A DNA stretch of 34,143 nucleotides from an uncultured Succiniclasticum sp. (GCA_905235335.1 CAJOKZ010000017.1:1-34143), one strand, 5' to 3'. Positions 16,794-25,841 are shown, counted from the stretch's first letter. Program-made: numbers and translations. Notes: a model not told the origin generated them from the letters alone.

Positions 16794-16838
16794 AAGCCTT
16801 TCTGATAACCCCGTAAGGTTCAGAAAGGCTTTACCTTT
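16794..16838. terminator. Convergent terminator between the exonuclease and FAD genes
   Basis: AAGCCTTTCTGA (16794-16805) pairs with TCAGAAAGGCTT (16820-16831), extended by ACC/GGT inside, followed by T-rich sequence. It lies 18 bases after the exonuclease stop and ahead of the convergent end at 16886. A second perfect hairpin, CCGGCTGCA/TGCAGCCGG, at 16849-16868 lacks a T-run. Confidence 0.75.
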
Positions 16839-16885
16839 TTATAACGGTCCGGCTGCATCTGCAGCCGGAATGCACGTTACGATAT

Positions 16886-18571
16886 TCAGAAGGGCCTGTA
16901 TTTTTTCATCACGGCCCGGGCCACGTGATACCCGTCAAGCGCGGCGCTCATGATGCCGCCGGCATAACCGCATCCTTCCCCGCAAGGGTACAGCCCTTCA
17001 TGGGTCACACTCTGAAAATCCTCTCCCCGCACAATGCGAAGAGGCGCAGAAGTCCGCGTCTCCACACCGGTAAGGATGCCTGCGGGCCCGTCAAATCCCT
17101 CCAGCCTCTGTCCGAAATACCGTATCCCTTCTTTCAGTGTATCCGAGACAAAGGCCGGAAGAACCGAATCAAGCGCAGTTTCCGTCACCCCAGGACGGTA
17201 GCTGGGAATCCGGCCGGATAAACGCGCTCCCGCCGGAACGGCCCTTCCCTGCCAGGTATCCGCCGAGGCGGCTTCCTCCAAATAATTCTGCGCGTCCCGC
17301 AATACCGGCGGCGTTCCTTCCAGAAAACTTTTCACACTTTGGGCCGGCGCCCTGTAACTGTTTCCCCCGGCAACAAAAGCGAGCTTCTCGTACTTCCGCT
17401 GGAATTCGATGCCGTCCAGCGGTGACATGCCGAAATCGGCCGGGGTCACATTCACAACCAGCGCGCTGTTGGCAATCCCGCTGTCACGTTTATACAGGCT
17501 CATGCCGTTGACGACGACACCGCCTTCCTCAGACGCCGCAGCCACTACCTGTCCGCCCGGACACATGCAGAAAGAATACGCGGTTCGCTTTTTGTCCCCG
17601 GTATGATATACGAGTGCATAATCAGCCACACCCAGACGGGGATGTCCGGCAAACTCCCCATACTGAGCCCTGTCGATCAGGCTTTGGGGATGTTCCGCAC
17701 GGACGCCGATGGAAAACGCTTTTGCTTCCATCCCGACGCCTCTGCGGTGCAACACCTGATAGGTATCCCGTGCGCTGTGCCCGCAGGCCAGGATCACCGT
17801 CTCTGCAGCCAGTACTTCCCCATTATCAAGGAGGAGGCCGGTCAGCCGGTTTCCTTTTCCAATAAAATCAACCACCTGTGTCTCATACCGGATCTCGCCG
17901 CCGCACTGTTCGATCTGCGCTGCGAGCCCTTCTACCATAGTCCGCAGTTTATCCGTTCCCACATGGGGCTTATGTTCGGTTAAGATCTCCCTGGGGGCTC
18001 CGGCTTTGACAAAGGCCTGCAGGATCTCCGCCATCACCGGGTCATTGACGCGGGTCGTCAGTTTCCCGTCGGAAAACGTTCCGGCCCCTCCCATGCCAAA
18101 CTGTACATTGGAACGGGGATCAAACACGCCTGTTTTCCAAAACTTCTCTACGTCCTCTATCCGGCTGCGCAGTTCCTTCCCCCGTTCCAGGATAAGGGGG
18201 CGGTACCCGTATCTGGCCAGTTCCAGCGCCGCCATAAGCCCCGCAGGACCTGCCCCCACCACAATGGGCCGCTCCTTCATCCCGGTTCCTCCCAATGCGG
18301 GCAATTCCGGGGATGCGGGTATAAAGAGACTGATTCCCGGATGTTTCAGCATTTTTTGTCCAACATGCTGAGGCACATCCAGCTCCGTTATTACATGATA
18401 TAACAGACAGATATTGTTTTTTCTCCTGGCGTCTACGGCCCGGTGCACCACCTGCACGTCCCGCAACGCGCTTTTTCTGACCCCAAGTCTGTCAGCTACA
18501 CATTCTTTCAGCGTCTTTTCTTTCAGCAGGCTCATGCGGACGTCGTTCACCCGCAGCTTGATCATTGTCAT
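16886..18571 (-). CDS. FAD-dependent dehydrogenase (COG2509 family)
   Basis: A 561-residue flavoprotein. An N-terminal domain of about 95 residues, of the type seen in COG2509 proteins, precedes the FAD-binding Rossmann motif VVGAGPAGLMAALELARYGY (104-123) with ILERG at its end. GMGGAGTFSDGKL follows, and the C-terminus has CGEGCGYAGGIMSAALDG, closing the FAD site. Members are annotated as uncharacterised dehydrogenases or NAD(FAD)-utilising oxidoreductases, so the substrate is unknown; the protein should be cytoplasmic. Two ATGs (18571 and 18565) are possible starts; I kept the first, which has GGGAAGC upstream. It stands alone between a convergent exonuclease gene and cdaR. The 244-base gap on its 5' side (18572-18815) showed no gene or clear promoter. 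Confidence 0.88.
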   Translation of the reverse strand: MTMIKLRVNDVRMSLLKEKTLKECVADRLGVRKSALRDVQVVHRAVDARRKNNICLLYHVITELDVPQHVGQKMLKHPGISLFIPASPELPALGGTGMKERPIVVGAGPAGLMAALELARYGYRPLILERGKELRSRIEDVEKFWKTGVFDPRSNVQFGMGGAGTFSDGKLTTRVNDPVMAEILQAFVKAGAPREILTEHKPHVGTDKLRTMVEGLAAQIEQCGGEIRYETQVVDFIGKGNRLTGLLLDNGEVLAAETVILACGHSARDTYQVLHRRGVGMEAKAFSIGVRAEHPQSLIDRAQYGEFAGHPRLGVADYALVYHTGDKKRTAYSFCMCPGGQVVAAASEEGGVVVNGMSLYKRDSGIANSALVVNVTPADFGMSPLDGIEFQRKYEKLAFVAGGNSYRAPAQSVKSFLEGTPPVLRDAQNYLEEAASADTWQGRAVPAGARLSGRIPSYRPGVTETALDSVLPAFVSDTLKEGIRYFGQRLEGFDGPAGILTGVETRTSAPLRIVRGEDFQSVTHEGLYPCGEGCGYAGGIMSAALDGYHVARAVMKKYRPF

Positions 18572-18815
18572 CTTCAGCTTCCCCTGTTAAATACATGAAA
18601 AGGAAAGAGTACGTTATTTTATCATCCGTGCCAACATCCGATAAAACATGTTAAAGCTCTTTCCCCGCATGTAAATTTTTGCTGTTTTCAATTTTTCAGA
18701 ATCCTGTACCGCAAATATTGGTTACCCGCCCCGAAATGCGCAGCCGACCGTCACCCGTCGCGTACTCAGTGCGTCTTATATTTTCAGGAACAACGCAGCA
18801 CAAGGTGTACCGCCG

Positions 18816-19751
18816 TTAATTTTCTTCTGCAGTTTTATCAACCGTAATATCAATATTAACGGTTTTTATGGACGGACTCACATCTTTCGGCAATTTAATC
18901 GCTACCGGAATAGAAACATCCTTGGTAACAGTTGACAGATCCACAGGCTCCAGTTCCAGTTCTTTCAACCCGTCTGTTGCAGAAGGCGTGCCGGATACAT
19001 TGACCTTAAACGGATTGGCTGTAGCGCTGGTAATCTTTAACCCTTCCGGCAATTTGCCTTTATACGAAACTTTTACCGGGACTTCGACGGTCTGTATTTT
19101 CTGTTTCATCTTCGTGCGCACTAAAATTTCCGCAGGATCGATAACGATATCCTGCATATCCATTCCATCCTTTCCCATGGCCAGCGGCTTCTGCCGCACT
19201 GTGAAGTCCTCGCTTCGCCCGGCTATATCTATCGGGACAACAATTTTTTCCATTGCCTCAATTCGTTTTGCGGCCCCTTCCACCTTGACCTCGGAAGGGA
19301 TCAGCATTTGCTCGTCCACAATAAAGTCCCGGTTCGGTGATCCGACGACTTCCGCGACCACCGGCAAAATCTTACTCCTCTTTACATCGATCAACAAATT
19401 GACAACGGTCGGACTGACCTGCACAACATCCCCTCTTGCAAAACGGGCATTGATCGGGACTGTATGCGGGCCGACCGAAAGCTTGCTCAGATTAACAAAA
19501 GCAAAGATGTCGCTTTGGGGCATCTCTGCCAGCGCCGTACGGGTTCCCCTCACCCGTACGATGACCTTATCCGGAACATTGAATGTAATCATTCCTTCCG
19601 TCAGGTTCCGTTGTGACAGCGGAACCTGAAATTCCTTTTCAACAACCGGGTTCTGGTCACTCATCACATACAGCCAGAGGCAGCAGGCAACGACGAAACA
19701 AAGGATCCGGGCAATCCATTTATCACGATTATCTGTATTTTTATGAATCAT
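18816..19751 (-). CDS. cdaR: CdaR, YbbR-domain regulator of diadenylate cyclase
   Basis: The 311-residue protein has one N-terminal membrane helix (about 12-30, ARILCFVVACCLWLYVM) and then extracytoplasmic YbbR-type beta domains, about three by length, with repeated patterns such as VPLSQRNL...VRVRGTR and VPVKVSYKG. CdaR binds the membrane enzyme CdaA and tunes c-di-AMP synthesis. The start overlaps the end of cdaA by 11 bases, which implies translational coupling. In many Firmicutes glmM follows as the third gene. Here it does not; glmM is about 13 kb away in the ribozyme-controlled operon at 32795. No terminator was recognised after the stop. Confidence 0.93.
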   Translation of the reverse strand: MIHKNTDNRDKWIARILCFVVACCLWLYVMSDQNPVVEKEFQVPLSQRNLTEGMITFNVPDKVIVRVRGTRTALAEMPQSDIFAFVNLSKLSVGPHTVPINARFARGDVVQVSPTVVNLLIDVKRSKILPVVAEVVGSPNRDFIVDEQMLIPSEVKVEGAAKRIEAMEKIVVPIDIAGRSEDFTVRQKPLAMGKDGMDMQDIVIDPAEILVRTKMKQKIQTVEVPVKVSYKGKLPEGLKITSATANPFKVNVSGTPSATDGLKELELEPVDLSTVTKDVSIPVAIKLPKDVSPSIKTVNIDITVDKTAEEN

Positions 19752-20640
19752 GATTCTGCCCCCGTTCGAGTTTACGCTCCCCTTCCCGGTCGTTGTTTTT
19801 CCGGTTCCGATACTCGTCTATCTTTTCGATGATCATCTGCTTTATGGTAACATTGTGATGCTGCATGACAGCGGCCTGAATCATATCGACTATGTCTTCA
19901 TGGCGAAGATACCGATAAATATCCCCGTTCCTGGCAATGGATATCGTACCGGTTTCCTCACTGACAACCAGGACAAGGGCATCCGACTGTTCGGAAATAC
20001 CGATAGCCGCCCGGTGCCTTGTCCCGAGTTCCTGACTCAGCCCTCGCGCATCCGTCAGCGGAAGCAGGCACGAAGCCGCCACGATACGGTTTCCCCGGAT
20101 TATAACGGCGCCATCATGCAGCGGCGTATCTTTTTCAAAAATATTTAACAGCAGGCTGTCCGATACCAGACCGTCAATCTGTACGCCAGTCTCAATACGT
20201 TCTTCCAGACCTACCGACCTTTCAAAGACAATCAGCGCGCCGACCTTGCGTTGTCCCATGATCATAGCCGCGTCTGCTACGGCTTCAATCATATCATTCA
20301 ATTCGGTTTCATCCAGTTCGACCTGTTTGCGGAACAAACGTCCCCTGCCAATCTGCTCCAGCGTACGGCGCAATTCCGGCTGGAATACCACCGGCAACGC
20401 TACCATCAGCATGGTCATGGATTTTTCCAGGATCCAGTTGATGACATGGAGGTTCAGCCACTTGCTGATAAGGACCAATCCGGCCAGAACCGCCAGCCCT
20501 TTGGTAAGCGCCGCGGCCCTTGTATCTTTCATCATTATGAAGATACGATAAAGAAAAAAGGCAACCAACCCGGTATCAATAACATCCAGGATACCGATGG
20601 TCTTTACCAATACCTGTAACTGTTCCAGCAATGATTTCAC
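19741..20640 (-). CDS. cdaA: CdaA, membrane-bound diadenylate cyclase
   Basis: CdaA makes c-di-AMP from two ATP. The 299-residue protein has three hydrophobic segments in the first ~90 residues and then a DisA_N cyclase domain with the catalytic DGA motif (DTPLHDGAVII) and the RHR motif (GTRHRAAIG). The polar C-terminal tail (RKNNDREGERKLERG) is long for the family but looks ordinary. It overlaps cdaR by 11 bases. A TGCTATAAT extended -10 lies about 115 bases upstream, and a GC-rich hairpin lies in the leader. c-di-AMP controls potassium and osmolyte balance and thus cell-wall stability; in other Firmicutes CdaA, CdaR and GlmM interact. Confidence 0.95.
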   Translation of the reverse strand: MKSLLEQLQVLVKTIGILDVIDTGLVAFFLYRIFIMMKDTRAAALTKGLAVLAGLVLISKWLNLHVINWILEKSMTMLMVALPVVFQPELRRTLEQIGRGRLFRKQVELDETELNDMIEAVADAAMIMGQRKVGALIVFERSVGLEERIETGVQIDGLVSDSLLLNIFEKDTPLHDGAVIIRGNRIVAASCLLPLTDARGLSQELGTRHRAAIGISEQSDALVLVVSEETGTISIARNGDIYRYLRHEDIVDMIQAAVMQHHNVTIKQMIIEKIDEYRNRKNNDREGERKLERGQNHDS

Positions 20641-20756
20641 CCAGTCTTTCTGAAAGAAATTTAAATCTGCAGACCGCCTTTTCCGGAAGTCAGATAAAAG
20701 CCTCCCGCGCCTTATGCCGGCGTGCGGGAAAACGGTTTTATTTTCCTATCTTATTT

Positions 20757-20765
20757 ATTATAGCA
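20757..20765 (-). promoter_or_regulatory. Extended -10 promoter of cdaA-cdaR
   Basis: Minus strand TGCTATAAT (20765-20757) is an extended -10 element. No good -35 is seen. A hairpin with arms CCCGCACGCC and GGCGCGGG follows at about 20703-20728 in the predicted leader, with CTTTT after it, possibly a weak attenuator. Confidence 0.6.
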
Positions 20766-20866
20766 AAATATTTGCCAAAAAACCATAAAAAGAAAAACCC
20801 TTTTGCAGAAAATTGCTTTCAAAAACAAAGAATTTCCTGTCAAAAGAGTTTTATAAGGGAATACGT

Positions 20867-22279
20867 TCAGATTCTCTCCCGTAATCCCTGCAGCGTTTCT
20901 TCCTGCTGCCGCAGGACCTGTTCGCCTTTTTCTAACTGTTTACCGTTTTCCACATAGCTGGGCCCCCCGTAGGATACGCGCGCATTGACACAATGTCCGG
21001 GATCCAGCGCCTGCATGAGATCCGGTTCAAACAATTCGCTGAACCGCCTGTATTCATCCAGGGACATATCCAAAAGGTATTTGCCTTCTTTGACAGCGTA
21101 GGCCACACACTGCCCCACAACGCCATGGGCCTTGCGGAAGGGCATTCCTTTCCGGACGAGATAATCCGCAAGATCGGTCGCATTGGAAAAATCATGGGAA
21201 ACGGCCCATTGCATCCGGTCTTTGTTCACGGTCATAGTGGCGATCATATCTTTATAGACCTGTAACGTGAATTTCACCGTATCAATAGCGTCGAACAGAC
21301 CTTCCTTATCTTCCTGTAAATCTTTGTTGTAGGTCAGCGGCAGTCCCTTCAGCGTAGTCAGCATGGCCATCAGTTCCCCGTAGACGCGTCCGGTCTTTCC
21401 CCGTACCAGTTCGGAAATATCCGGATTTTTCTTCTGGGGCATCATGGAAGAACCGGTAGCAAAAGCATCGTCCAGCTCGACAAAACCAAACTCCGTACTG
21501 CTCCACAGGCATAATTCTTCCGAAAGCCGGCTCATATGCATCATCAGCAAGGAAGCAAAAGACAGGAAATTTACAATATAATCCCGGTCACTGACCGCAT
21601 CCATGCTGTTGGCATATACTTTCCCGAAACGCAGCTGTTCCGCCACATAAAACCGGTCGATGGGAAACGTAGTCCCGGCAATGGCTCCGGCGCCCAGCGG
21701 CATCAGATCCGCATCTTCCCAAACGGCCAACAGACGGCGGAAATCCCGCTGCAGCATGTTGAAATACGCCAGCAGATGATGGGCGAAAGTAATGGGCTGG
21801 GCACGCTGCAAATGGGTATATCCGGGCATCAGCGTCTTGTCATGCTTCTTTGCGATCGACAGGATCACGCGCTCGAACTCCAGAAGCAGCTCCCCGATCT
21901 CCACGATCTGCCGCTTCATATACATATGCATATCCAGCGCCACCTGATCGTTACGGCTGCGGGCTGTATGCAGCCGCGCCCCGGCATCCCCGATCCGTTC
22001 CGTCAGTCGGGCTTCCACATTCATGTGGATGTCTTCCAGCGCTACGCTGAACTCAAAGTTTCCGGCTTCAATATCGTTCAGGATATCCTGCAGGCCTGCC
22101 ACGATCTTTTTTCCGTCTGCCTCCGGAATGATACCGCATTTTACCAGCATGTTGGCATGGGCAATACTGCCCCGGATATCTTCTCTATACAAACGCTTAT
22201 CATAATTAATGGACGCATTGAATGCGTCCACTAATTCGTTCGTATTCTTACTGAAACGACCGCCCCACAATTTGGCCAT
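20867..22279 (-). CDS. argH: Argininosuccinate lyase
   Basis: ArgH splits argininosuccinate into arginine and fumarate, the last step of arginine synthesis. The 470-residue protein has the fumarase/aspartase superfamily signatures HTARSRND (104-111), GYTHLQRAQP (153-162) and the catalytic-loop motif GSSMMPQKKNPD (276-287). Its ATG shares a base with the argG stop codon (TAATG), so the two are translationally coupled and lie on one transcript. Length and motifs are normal. The 226-base gap after it contains only the upstream signals of cdaA. Confidence 0.98.
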   Translation of the reverse strand: MAKLWGGRFSKNTNELVDAFNASINYDKRLYREDIRGSIAHANMLVKCGIIPEADGKKIVAGLQDILNDIEAGNFEFSVALEDIHMNVEARLTERIGDAGARLHTARSRNDQVALDMHMYMKRQIVEIGELLLEFERVILSIAKKHDKTLMPGYTHLQRAQPITFAHHLLAYFNMLQRDFRRLLAVWEDADLMPLGAGAIAGTTFPIDRFYVAEQLRFGKVYANSMDAVSDRDYIVNFLSFASLLMMHMSRLSEELCLWSSTEFGFVELDDAFATGSSMMPQKKNPDISELVRGKTGRVYGELMAMLTTLKGLPLTYNKDLQEDKEGLFDAIDTVKFTLQVYKDMIATMTVNKDRMQWAVSHDFSNATDLADYLVRKGMPFRKAHGVVGQCVAYAVKEGKYLLDMSLDEYRRFSELFEPDLMQALDPGHCVNARVSYGGPSYVENGKQLEKGEQVLRQQEETLQGLRERI

Positions 22280-23508
22280 TATTTTAAGGTACCTTTCTTC
22301 ATCATCGCCCGAACGGCTAACGGCAGGCCGAACAGATTGATGAATCCGGTTGCGTCACTCTGATCATAAACTTCGTCTTCACCGAAGGTCACATATTCCT
22401 GACTGTACAGGGAATACGGGGACTTGGCGCCGGCGCTGATAATATTTCCTTTGTACAGTTTCAGGCGGACTGTGCCGGTCACTGTCTTCTGTGTTTCATT
22501 TACAAAGCCGTCCAGCGCTTCCCGCAGGGCGCAGAACCATTTCCCATCATAGACCAGTTCTGCGTATTTAATGGCCAGGCCTTCTTTAAAATGATAGGTA
22601 TCCCTGTCAAGGCACAGGTTTTCCAGCTCGTTATGCGCATAGTAGATGATGGAGCCGGCCGGGGTCTCATACACGCCGCGGCTCTTCATGCCTACAAGGC
22701 GGTTTTCCACGATGTCGCTGATGCCCACGCCGTTGCGGATACCGATCTCGTTCAGTTTCTCAACAATGGCAGCCGGGCTGAGTTTTTCCCCGTTTACCGC
22801 CACCGGAACGCCTTCCACAAATTCCAGTTCCAGCATCTCATCTTTGTCCGGAGCTGTTTCCGGTGTGCAGGTCACCCGGAACATTTTGGCCTGCGGCGCG
22901 TTCCAGGGATCTTCCAGATCGGAACCTTCATGAGACAGATGCCACATGTTGCGGTCCATAGAATAGTCATCGCTGTGGGATACGGGGATCGGAATATTGT
23001 GCGCAGCCGCATAGTCAATTTCCTGATCCCGGGACCGCAGTTCCCATTCACGCCAGGGAGCAATGATCGCCAGATCCGGATCCAGAGCCTTAACACTCAG
23101 TTCAAAACGTACCTGGTCGTTTCCTTTTCCGGTCGCGCCGTGGGCCACAGCGTCTGCTCCTTCTTTATGGGCGATATCGACCAGATGCTTTGCGATCAGC
23201 GGACGGGCGAAGGAAGTACCCAGCAGATATTTCTTTTCGTACACGGCGCCGGCCTTTACGCAGGGCCATACATAATTAGCGATAAAGTCTTCTTTCAAAT
23301 CAAGGATATAGCACTTGCTGGCGCCGGACTTGATGGCCTTATCATGTACCGGGTCCAGTTCATCGCCCTGCCCCAGATCAGCGCAGACAGCAACAACCTC
23401 ACAGTTATTGTAGTTATCCTTTAACCAGGGGATGATAACGGAGGTATCCAGACCGCCGCTGTATGCTAGCACAACTTTTTTGATTGCTTCTTTGTTAATC
23501 TTTGCCAT
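22279..23508 (-). CDS. argG: Argininosuccinate synthase
   Basis: ArgG joins citrulline and aspartate using ATP. The 409-residue protein starts with the PP-loop SGGLDTS (17-23) and shows the standard citrulline- and aspartate-binding regions ([28 protein letters not shown]). The ATG has AAGGAGG upstream. A promoter lies at 23632-23659, and a leader of about 120 bases with several hairpins separates it from the start. argH overlaps by one base at the end. Although argF lies directly upstream on the same strand, a terminator-like palindrome separates them, so argGH is probably a separate transcript. Confidence 0.98.
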   Translation of the reverse strand: MAKINKEAIKKVVLAYSGGLDTSVIIPWLKDNYNNCEVVAVCADLGQGDELDPVHDKAIKSGASKCYILDLKEDFIANYVWPCVKAGAVYEKKYLLGTSFARPLIAKHLVDIAHKEGADAVAHGATGKGNDQVRFELSVKALDPDLAIIAPWREWELRSRDQEIDYAAAHNIPIPVSHSDDYSMDRNMWHLSHEGSDLEDPWNAPQAKMFRVTCTPETAPDKDEMLELEFVEGVPVAVNGEKLSPAAIVEKLNEIGIRNGVGISDIVENRLVGMKSRGVYETPAGSIIYYAHNELENLCLDRDTYHFKEGLAIKYAELVYDGKWFCALREALDGFVNETQKTVTGTVRLKLYKGNIISAGAKSPYSLYSQEYVTFGEDEVYDQSDATGFINLFGLPLAVRAMMKKGTLK

Positions 23509-23625
23509 TTATGTGGCCTCCTTATTAAAAATTTTATTGTAAGCAGGTTTCGCGTTATGCGACAAAACTTTACCTGCGGGCCAGCTTGCCGAAGCGTGGG
23601 TTCTCACCAGCCCGTGTTTCTTAAC
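23509..23625 (-). promoter_or_regulatory. Structured leader of argGH
   Basis: On the minus strand the leader can form CGGGC/GCCCG closing a branch that contains GCTT-CGGC-AAGC, followed by GCAGGT/ACCTGC enclosing TCGC/GCGA. I do not recognise it as a known riboswitch class. It may only reflect local folding, or be an arginine-responsive attenuator. Confidence 0.4.
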
Positions 23626-23631
23626 ACGCTT

Positions 23632-23659
23632 ATTGTAGCACTTTCAAAAAATATTGCAA
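23632..23659 (-). promoter_or_regulatory. argGH promoter
   Basis: Minus strand TTGCAA (23659-23654), 16-base spacer, TACAAT (23637-23632). The -35 overlaps the inner arm of the argF terminator palindrome, so the two signals share DNA. Confidence 0.7.
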
Positions 23660-23679
23660 GCCCTTTTTGCAATATTTTT
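23646..23679 (-). terminator. AT-rich terminator/palindrome after argF
   Basis: Perfect 13-base arms AAAAATATTGCAA (23647-23659) and TTGCAATATTTTT (23667-23679) around a 7-base loop. On the minus strand the stem ends in a T-run. It lies 43 bases after the argF stop and overlaps the argG -35, so it might also act as an operator. Confidence 0.6.
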
Positions 23680-23688
23680 CATTTTTTT

Positions 23689-23702
23689 TGAATAAATATT
23701 AA
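23689..23702 (-). promoter_or_regulatory. Possible ArgR/AhrC operator (ARG box)
   Basis: TGAATAAATATTAA (read on +) resembles the ARG box TGAAT-N4-ATTCA, with one mismatch in the right half. It lies about 30 bases upstream of the argG -35 and just after argF. AT-rich sequence makes chance matches likely. Confidence 0.35.
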
Positions 23703-23721
23703 AATCAAGCCATTCTTCCGG

Positions 23722-24663
23722 TCATAAGTCCGCATTGCTCATTAAAAGGGCCATAATAGCCTTTTGTGTATGCAGGCGGTTTTCCGCCTCGTCCCACACT
23801 ACGGATTGGGGGCCTTCGAGTACTTCTTCCGTAATTTCTTCCCCCCGGTGCGCAGGAAGGCAATGCATCACGATCGCCCCGTCCCTGGCAGCCTTCAACA
23901 CTTCGCTGTTGATCTGGTAATCATGCAGCGCCTGCAGGCGGACCTCCCGTTCCGCCTCCTGTCCCATGCTGGTCCAGACATCCGTGTATAATACATCGGC
24001 GCCTTTTACCGCCCTGAAAATATCTTCATCCACCGTGACCGTACAGCCTGTCATGACCGCATCTTCCTGGGCCTTTTTGACCACCGCCGGATCCGGCTGA
24101 TAACCTTTCGGACTTGCGCAGACCATGTTCATACCCACCTTGGCACAGGCATACATCAAAGAATGGGCCATATTATTGCCGTCGCCCACATATACCAGCT
24201 TTCTTCCTTTCAGCACTTTCTGGTGCTCTTCGATAGTCAGCAGGTCCGTCAGCGCCTGACAGGGATGCAGCAGATCCGTCAGTCCGTTGATGACCGGAAT
24301 TGATGCATATCTGGCCAACTCAATCACGGAATCGTGGGAAAAGGTACGGATCATGATCCCGTCTACCATACGGGAAAGCACCCGCGCGGTATCGCGTATC
24401 GGTTCGCCCCGGCCGATCTGTGAATCGTTGTCGCTCAGGTAGATAGCATGTCCTCCCAGCTGGTGAAACCCCGTTTCAAAGGAAACACGGGTTCGGGTCG
24501 ATGCCTTGGAAAAAAGCATGGCCAGCGTTTTTCCCTTGCAGTATTCATGCGGCACTCCGTTCTTCTGCATCTTCTTCAGTTTCTTGGCGACATCCAGGAT
24601 CAAAGCCACTTCCCCTACCGACAGATCATGGATGCTCAACAAGTCTTTATGCTTCAGTCCCAT
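23722..24663 (-). CDS. argF: Ornithine carbamoyltransferase
   Basis: ArgF makes citrulline from ornithine and carbamoyl phosphate. The 313-residue protein has the carbamoyl-phosphate motif STRTR (55-59), HPCQ (133-136), and the ornithine-site motif HCLP (267-270), all intact. The anabolic role is inferred from its place between argB and argG; no arcA or arcC is near. The ATG follows GAGAGGAGC. A 224-base gap to argB upstream contains a tandem 11-bp repeat, and a terminator-like palindrome follows. Confidence 0.97.
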   Translation of the reverse strand: MGLKHKDLLSIHDLSVGEVALILDVAKKLKKMQKNGVPHEYCKGKTLAMLFSKASTRTRVSFETGFHQLGGHAIYLSDNDSQIGRGEPIRDTARVLSRMVDGIMIRTFSHDSVIELARYASIPVINGLTDLLHPCQALTDLLTIEEHQKVLKGRKLVYVGDGNNMAHSLMYACAKVGMNMVCASPKGYQPDPAVVKKAQEDAVMTGCTVTVDEDIFRAVKGADVLYTDVWTSMGQEAEREVRLQALHDYQINSEVLKAARDGAIVMHCLPAHRGEEITEEVLEGPQSVVWDEAENRLHTQKAIMALLMSNADL

Positions 24664-24856
24664 AATTGCTCCTCTCGCCTTTAAGATATCATTTATTTAA
24701 GTCAGATATGCACAGATAGGCAACGCACTATTGCCCCGGTCTTCACATGCTGTCCGTAAACCCGGCATTCCTCAACATATCCGTTACATTTTATTTTCCG
24801 GTCAGCCCTGCCCTGCGGTCACATGCGTTGGGCCCATTTTACGAAAAAGCAAAATG

Positions 24857-24878
24857 CTTATGCAATTCTTATGCAATT
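24857..24878. repeat. Tandem 11-bp direct repeat between argB and argF
   Basis: CTTATGCAATT occurs twice without a gap (24857-24867 and 24868-24878), about one helical turn apart. It lies just after the argB stop and upstream of argF. The TGCAT/ATGCA core also occurs as an inverted repeat in front of argB (25818-25841), so both may be sites for one regulator. The remaining gap to argF shows no strong promoter. Confidence 0.45.
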
Positions 24879-24887
24879 TAAAACAGC

Positions 24888-25769
24888 TTAACGCACTACT
24901 TCCGTGCCAACGCCTTCATCACTGAAAATTTCTGCAAGGATCGCATGATTCACCCTGGCATCTACAATGTGCGCCTTTTTTGCGCCGCCCGACAAAGCTG
25001 TGATGCAGGCCTTTACCTTGGGAATCATACCGCCATCAATATTGCCGCTGATGATCAATTCCTGCGCCCTGTCAAAACTCAGGGTGGACAGGAAACTCGC
25101 TTCATCCTGATAGTCCGCGTAAATGCCTTTGACATCCGTAAGCACGATCAGCTTTTCCGCTTTCAGCGCGCCTGCAATCTTTCCGGCCACGCTGTCCGCA
25201 TTTATGTTATATGATTCCCCGGACACACCGGCTCCGGTAGGCGCGATTACAGGAATGTATCCCGCATCCAGAAGAACCTCCAGCAGTTCAGTGTTGACCG
25301 CTTCGATTCGTCCTACGTAACCGATATCCACCAGGTTCACTTCGCCATTTTCATAAACATCCGCCAGGTGTTTTTTCGCCACGATCAGGTTGGCATCCCT
25401 TCCGTTCAGCCCAACCGCTTTTCCGCCCAGCTTGTTTAATGCGGCGACCAAATCGATATTAAGACGTCCGGCAAGAACCATTTCCGTCAGGCGCACGCTT
25501 TCTGCGTCCGTAACACGCAATCCGTTCACAAAGGCGGTTTTTTTCCCTGTCTTCGCGATCATCCGGGCTACTTCCGAACTGCTTCCGTGCACGATGACAG
25601 GCCGCAGGCCGGCACACTGAAGAAAAATTACATCCTGCAACAGCTTTTCTTTCAGCTTATCATCCTCAATTGCCTTTCCACCGAATTTTACTACAACAAT
25701 TTTTCCCTTAAATTCCCTCAGATATGGCAATGCCTCTACCAGCGTATCAATATCATCGGTTTTTAACAT
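24888..25769 (-). CDS. argB: Acetylglutamate kinase
   Basis: ArgB phosphorylates N-acetylglutamate in arginine synthesis. The ATG at 25769 follows GGAGGGGG and gives 293 residues, the family length; the open frame extends 19 codons further without support. Amino-acid kinase motifs are present: VVKFGGKA (26-33), INADSVAGKIAGAL, VLTDVKGIY and GGMIPKVKA, including the catalytic lysines and aspartate. The substrate-binding loop, HGGGP in typical enzymes, reads HGSSSE (61-66) here, so two glycines that line the acetylglutamate site are serines. The rest of the fold looks intact, so I still call it ArgB. It is the first gene of the arg cluster, divergent from the transglycosylase gene. Confidence 0.92.
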   Translation of the reverse strand: MLKTDDIDTLVEALPYLREFKGKIVVVKFGGKAIEDDKLKEKLLQDVIFLQCAGLRPVIVHGSSSEVARMIAKTGKKTAFVNGLRVTDAESVRLTEMVLAGRLNIDLVAALNKLGGKAVGLNGRDANLIVAKKHLADVYENGEVNLVDIGYVGRIEAVNTELLEVLLDAGYIPVIAPTGAGVSGESYNINADSVAGKIAGALKAEKLIVLTDVKGIYADYQDEASFLSTLSFDRAQELIISGNIDGGMIPKVKACITALSGGAKKAHIVDARVNHAILAEIFSDEGVGTEVVR

Positions 25770-25817
25770 TTCGTCCCCCTCCTGAAATCCAAAGCGCAGG
25801 CGCTCAAAATAACTTGC

Positions 25818-25841
25818 TGCATACAATTTTGATTTTATGCA
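25818..25841. promoter_or_regulatory. TGCATA inverted repeat upstream of argB
   Basis: TGCATA (25818-25823) and TATGCA (25836-25841) form a dyad with 12 bases between, located 49 bases ahead of the argB ATG and in the divergent region shared with the transglycosylase gene. It is a candidate operator. The flanking 200 bases are AT-rich, with several TATAAT-like strings but no promoter I can assign with confidence. Confidence 0.4.
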
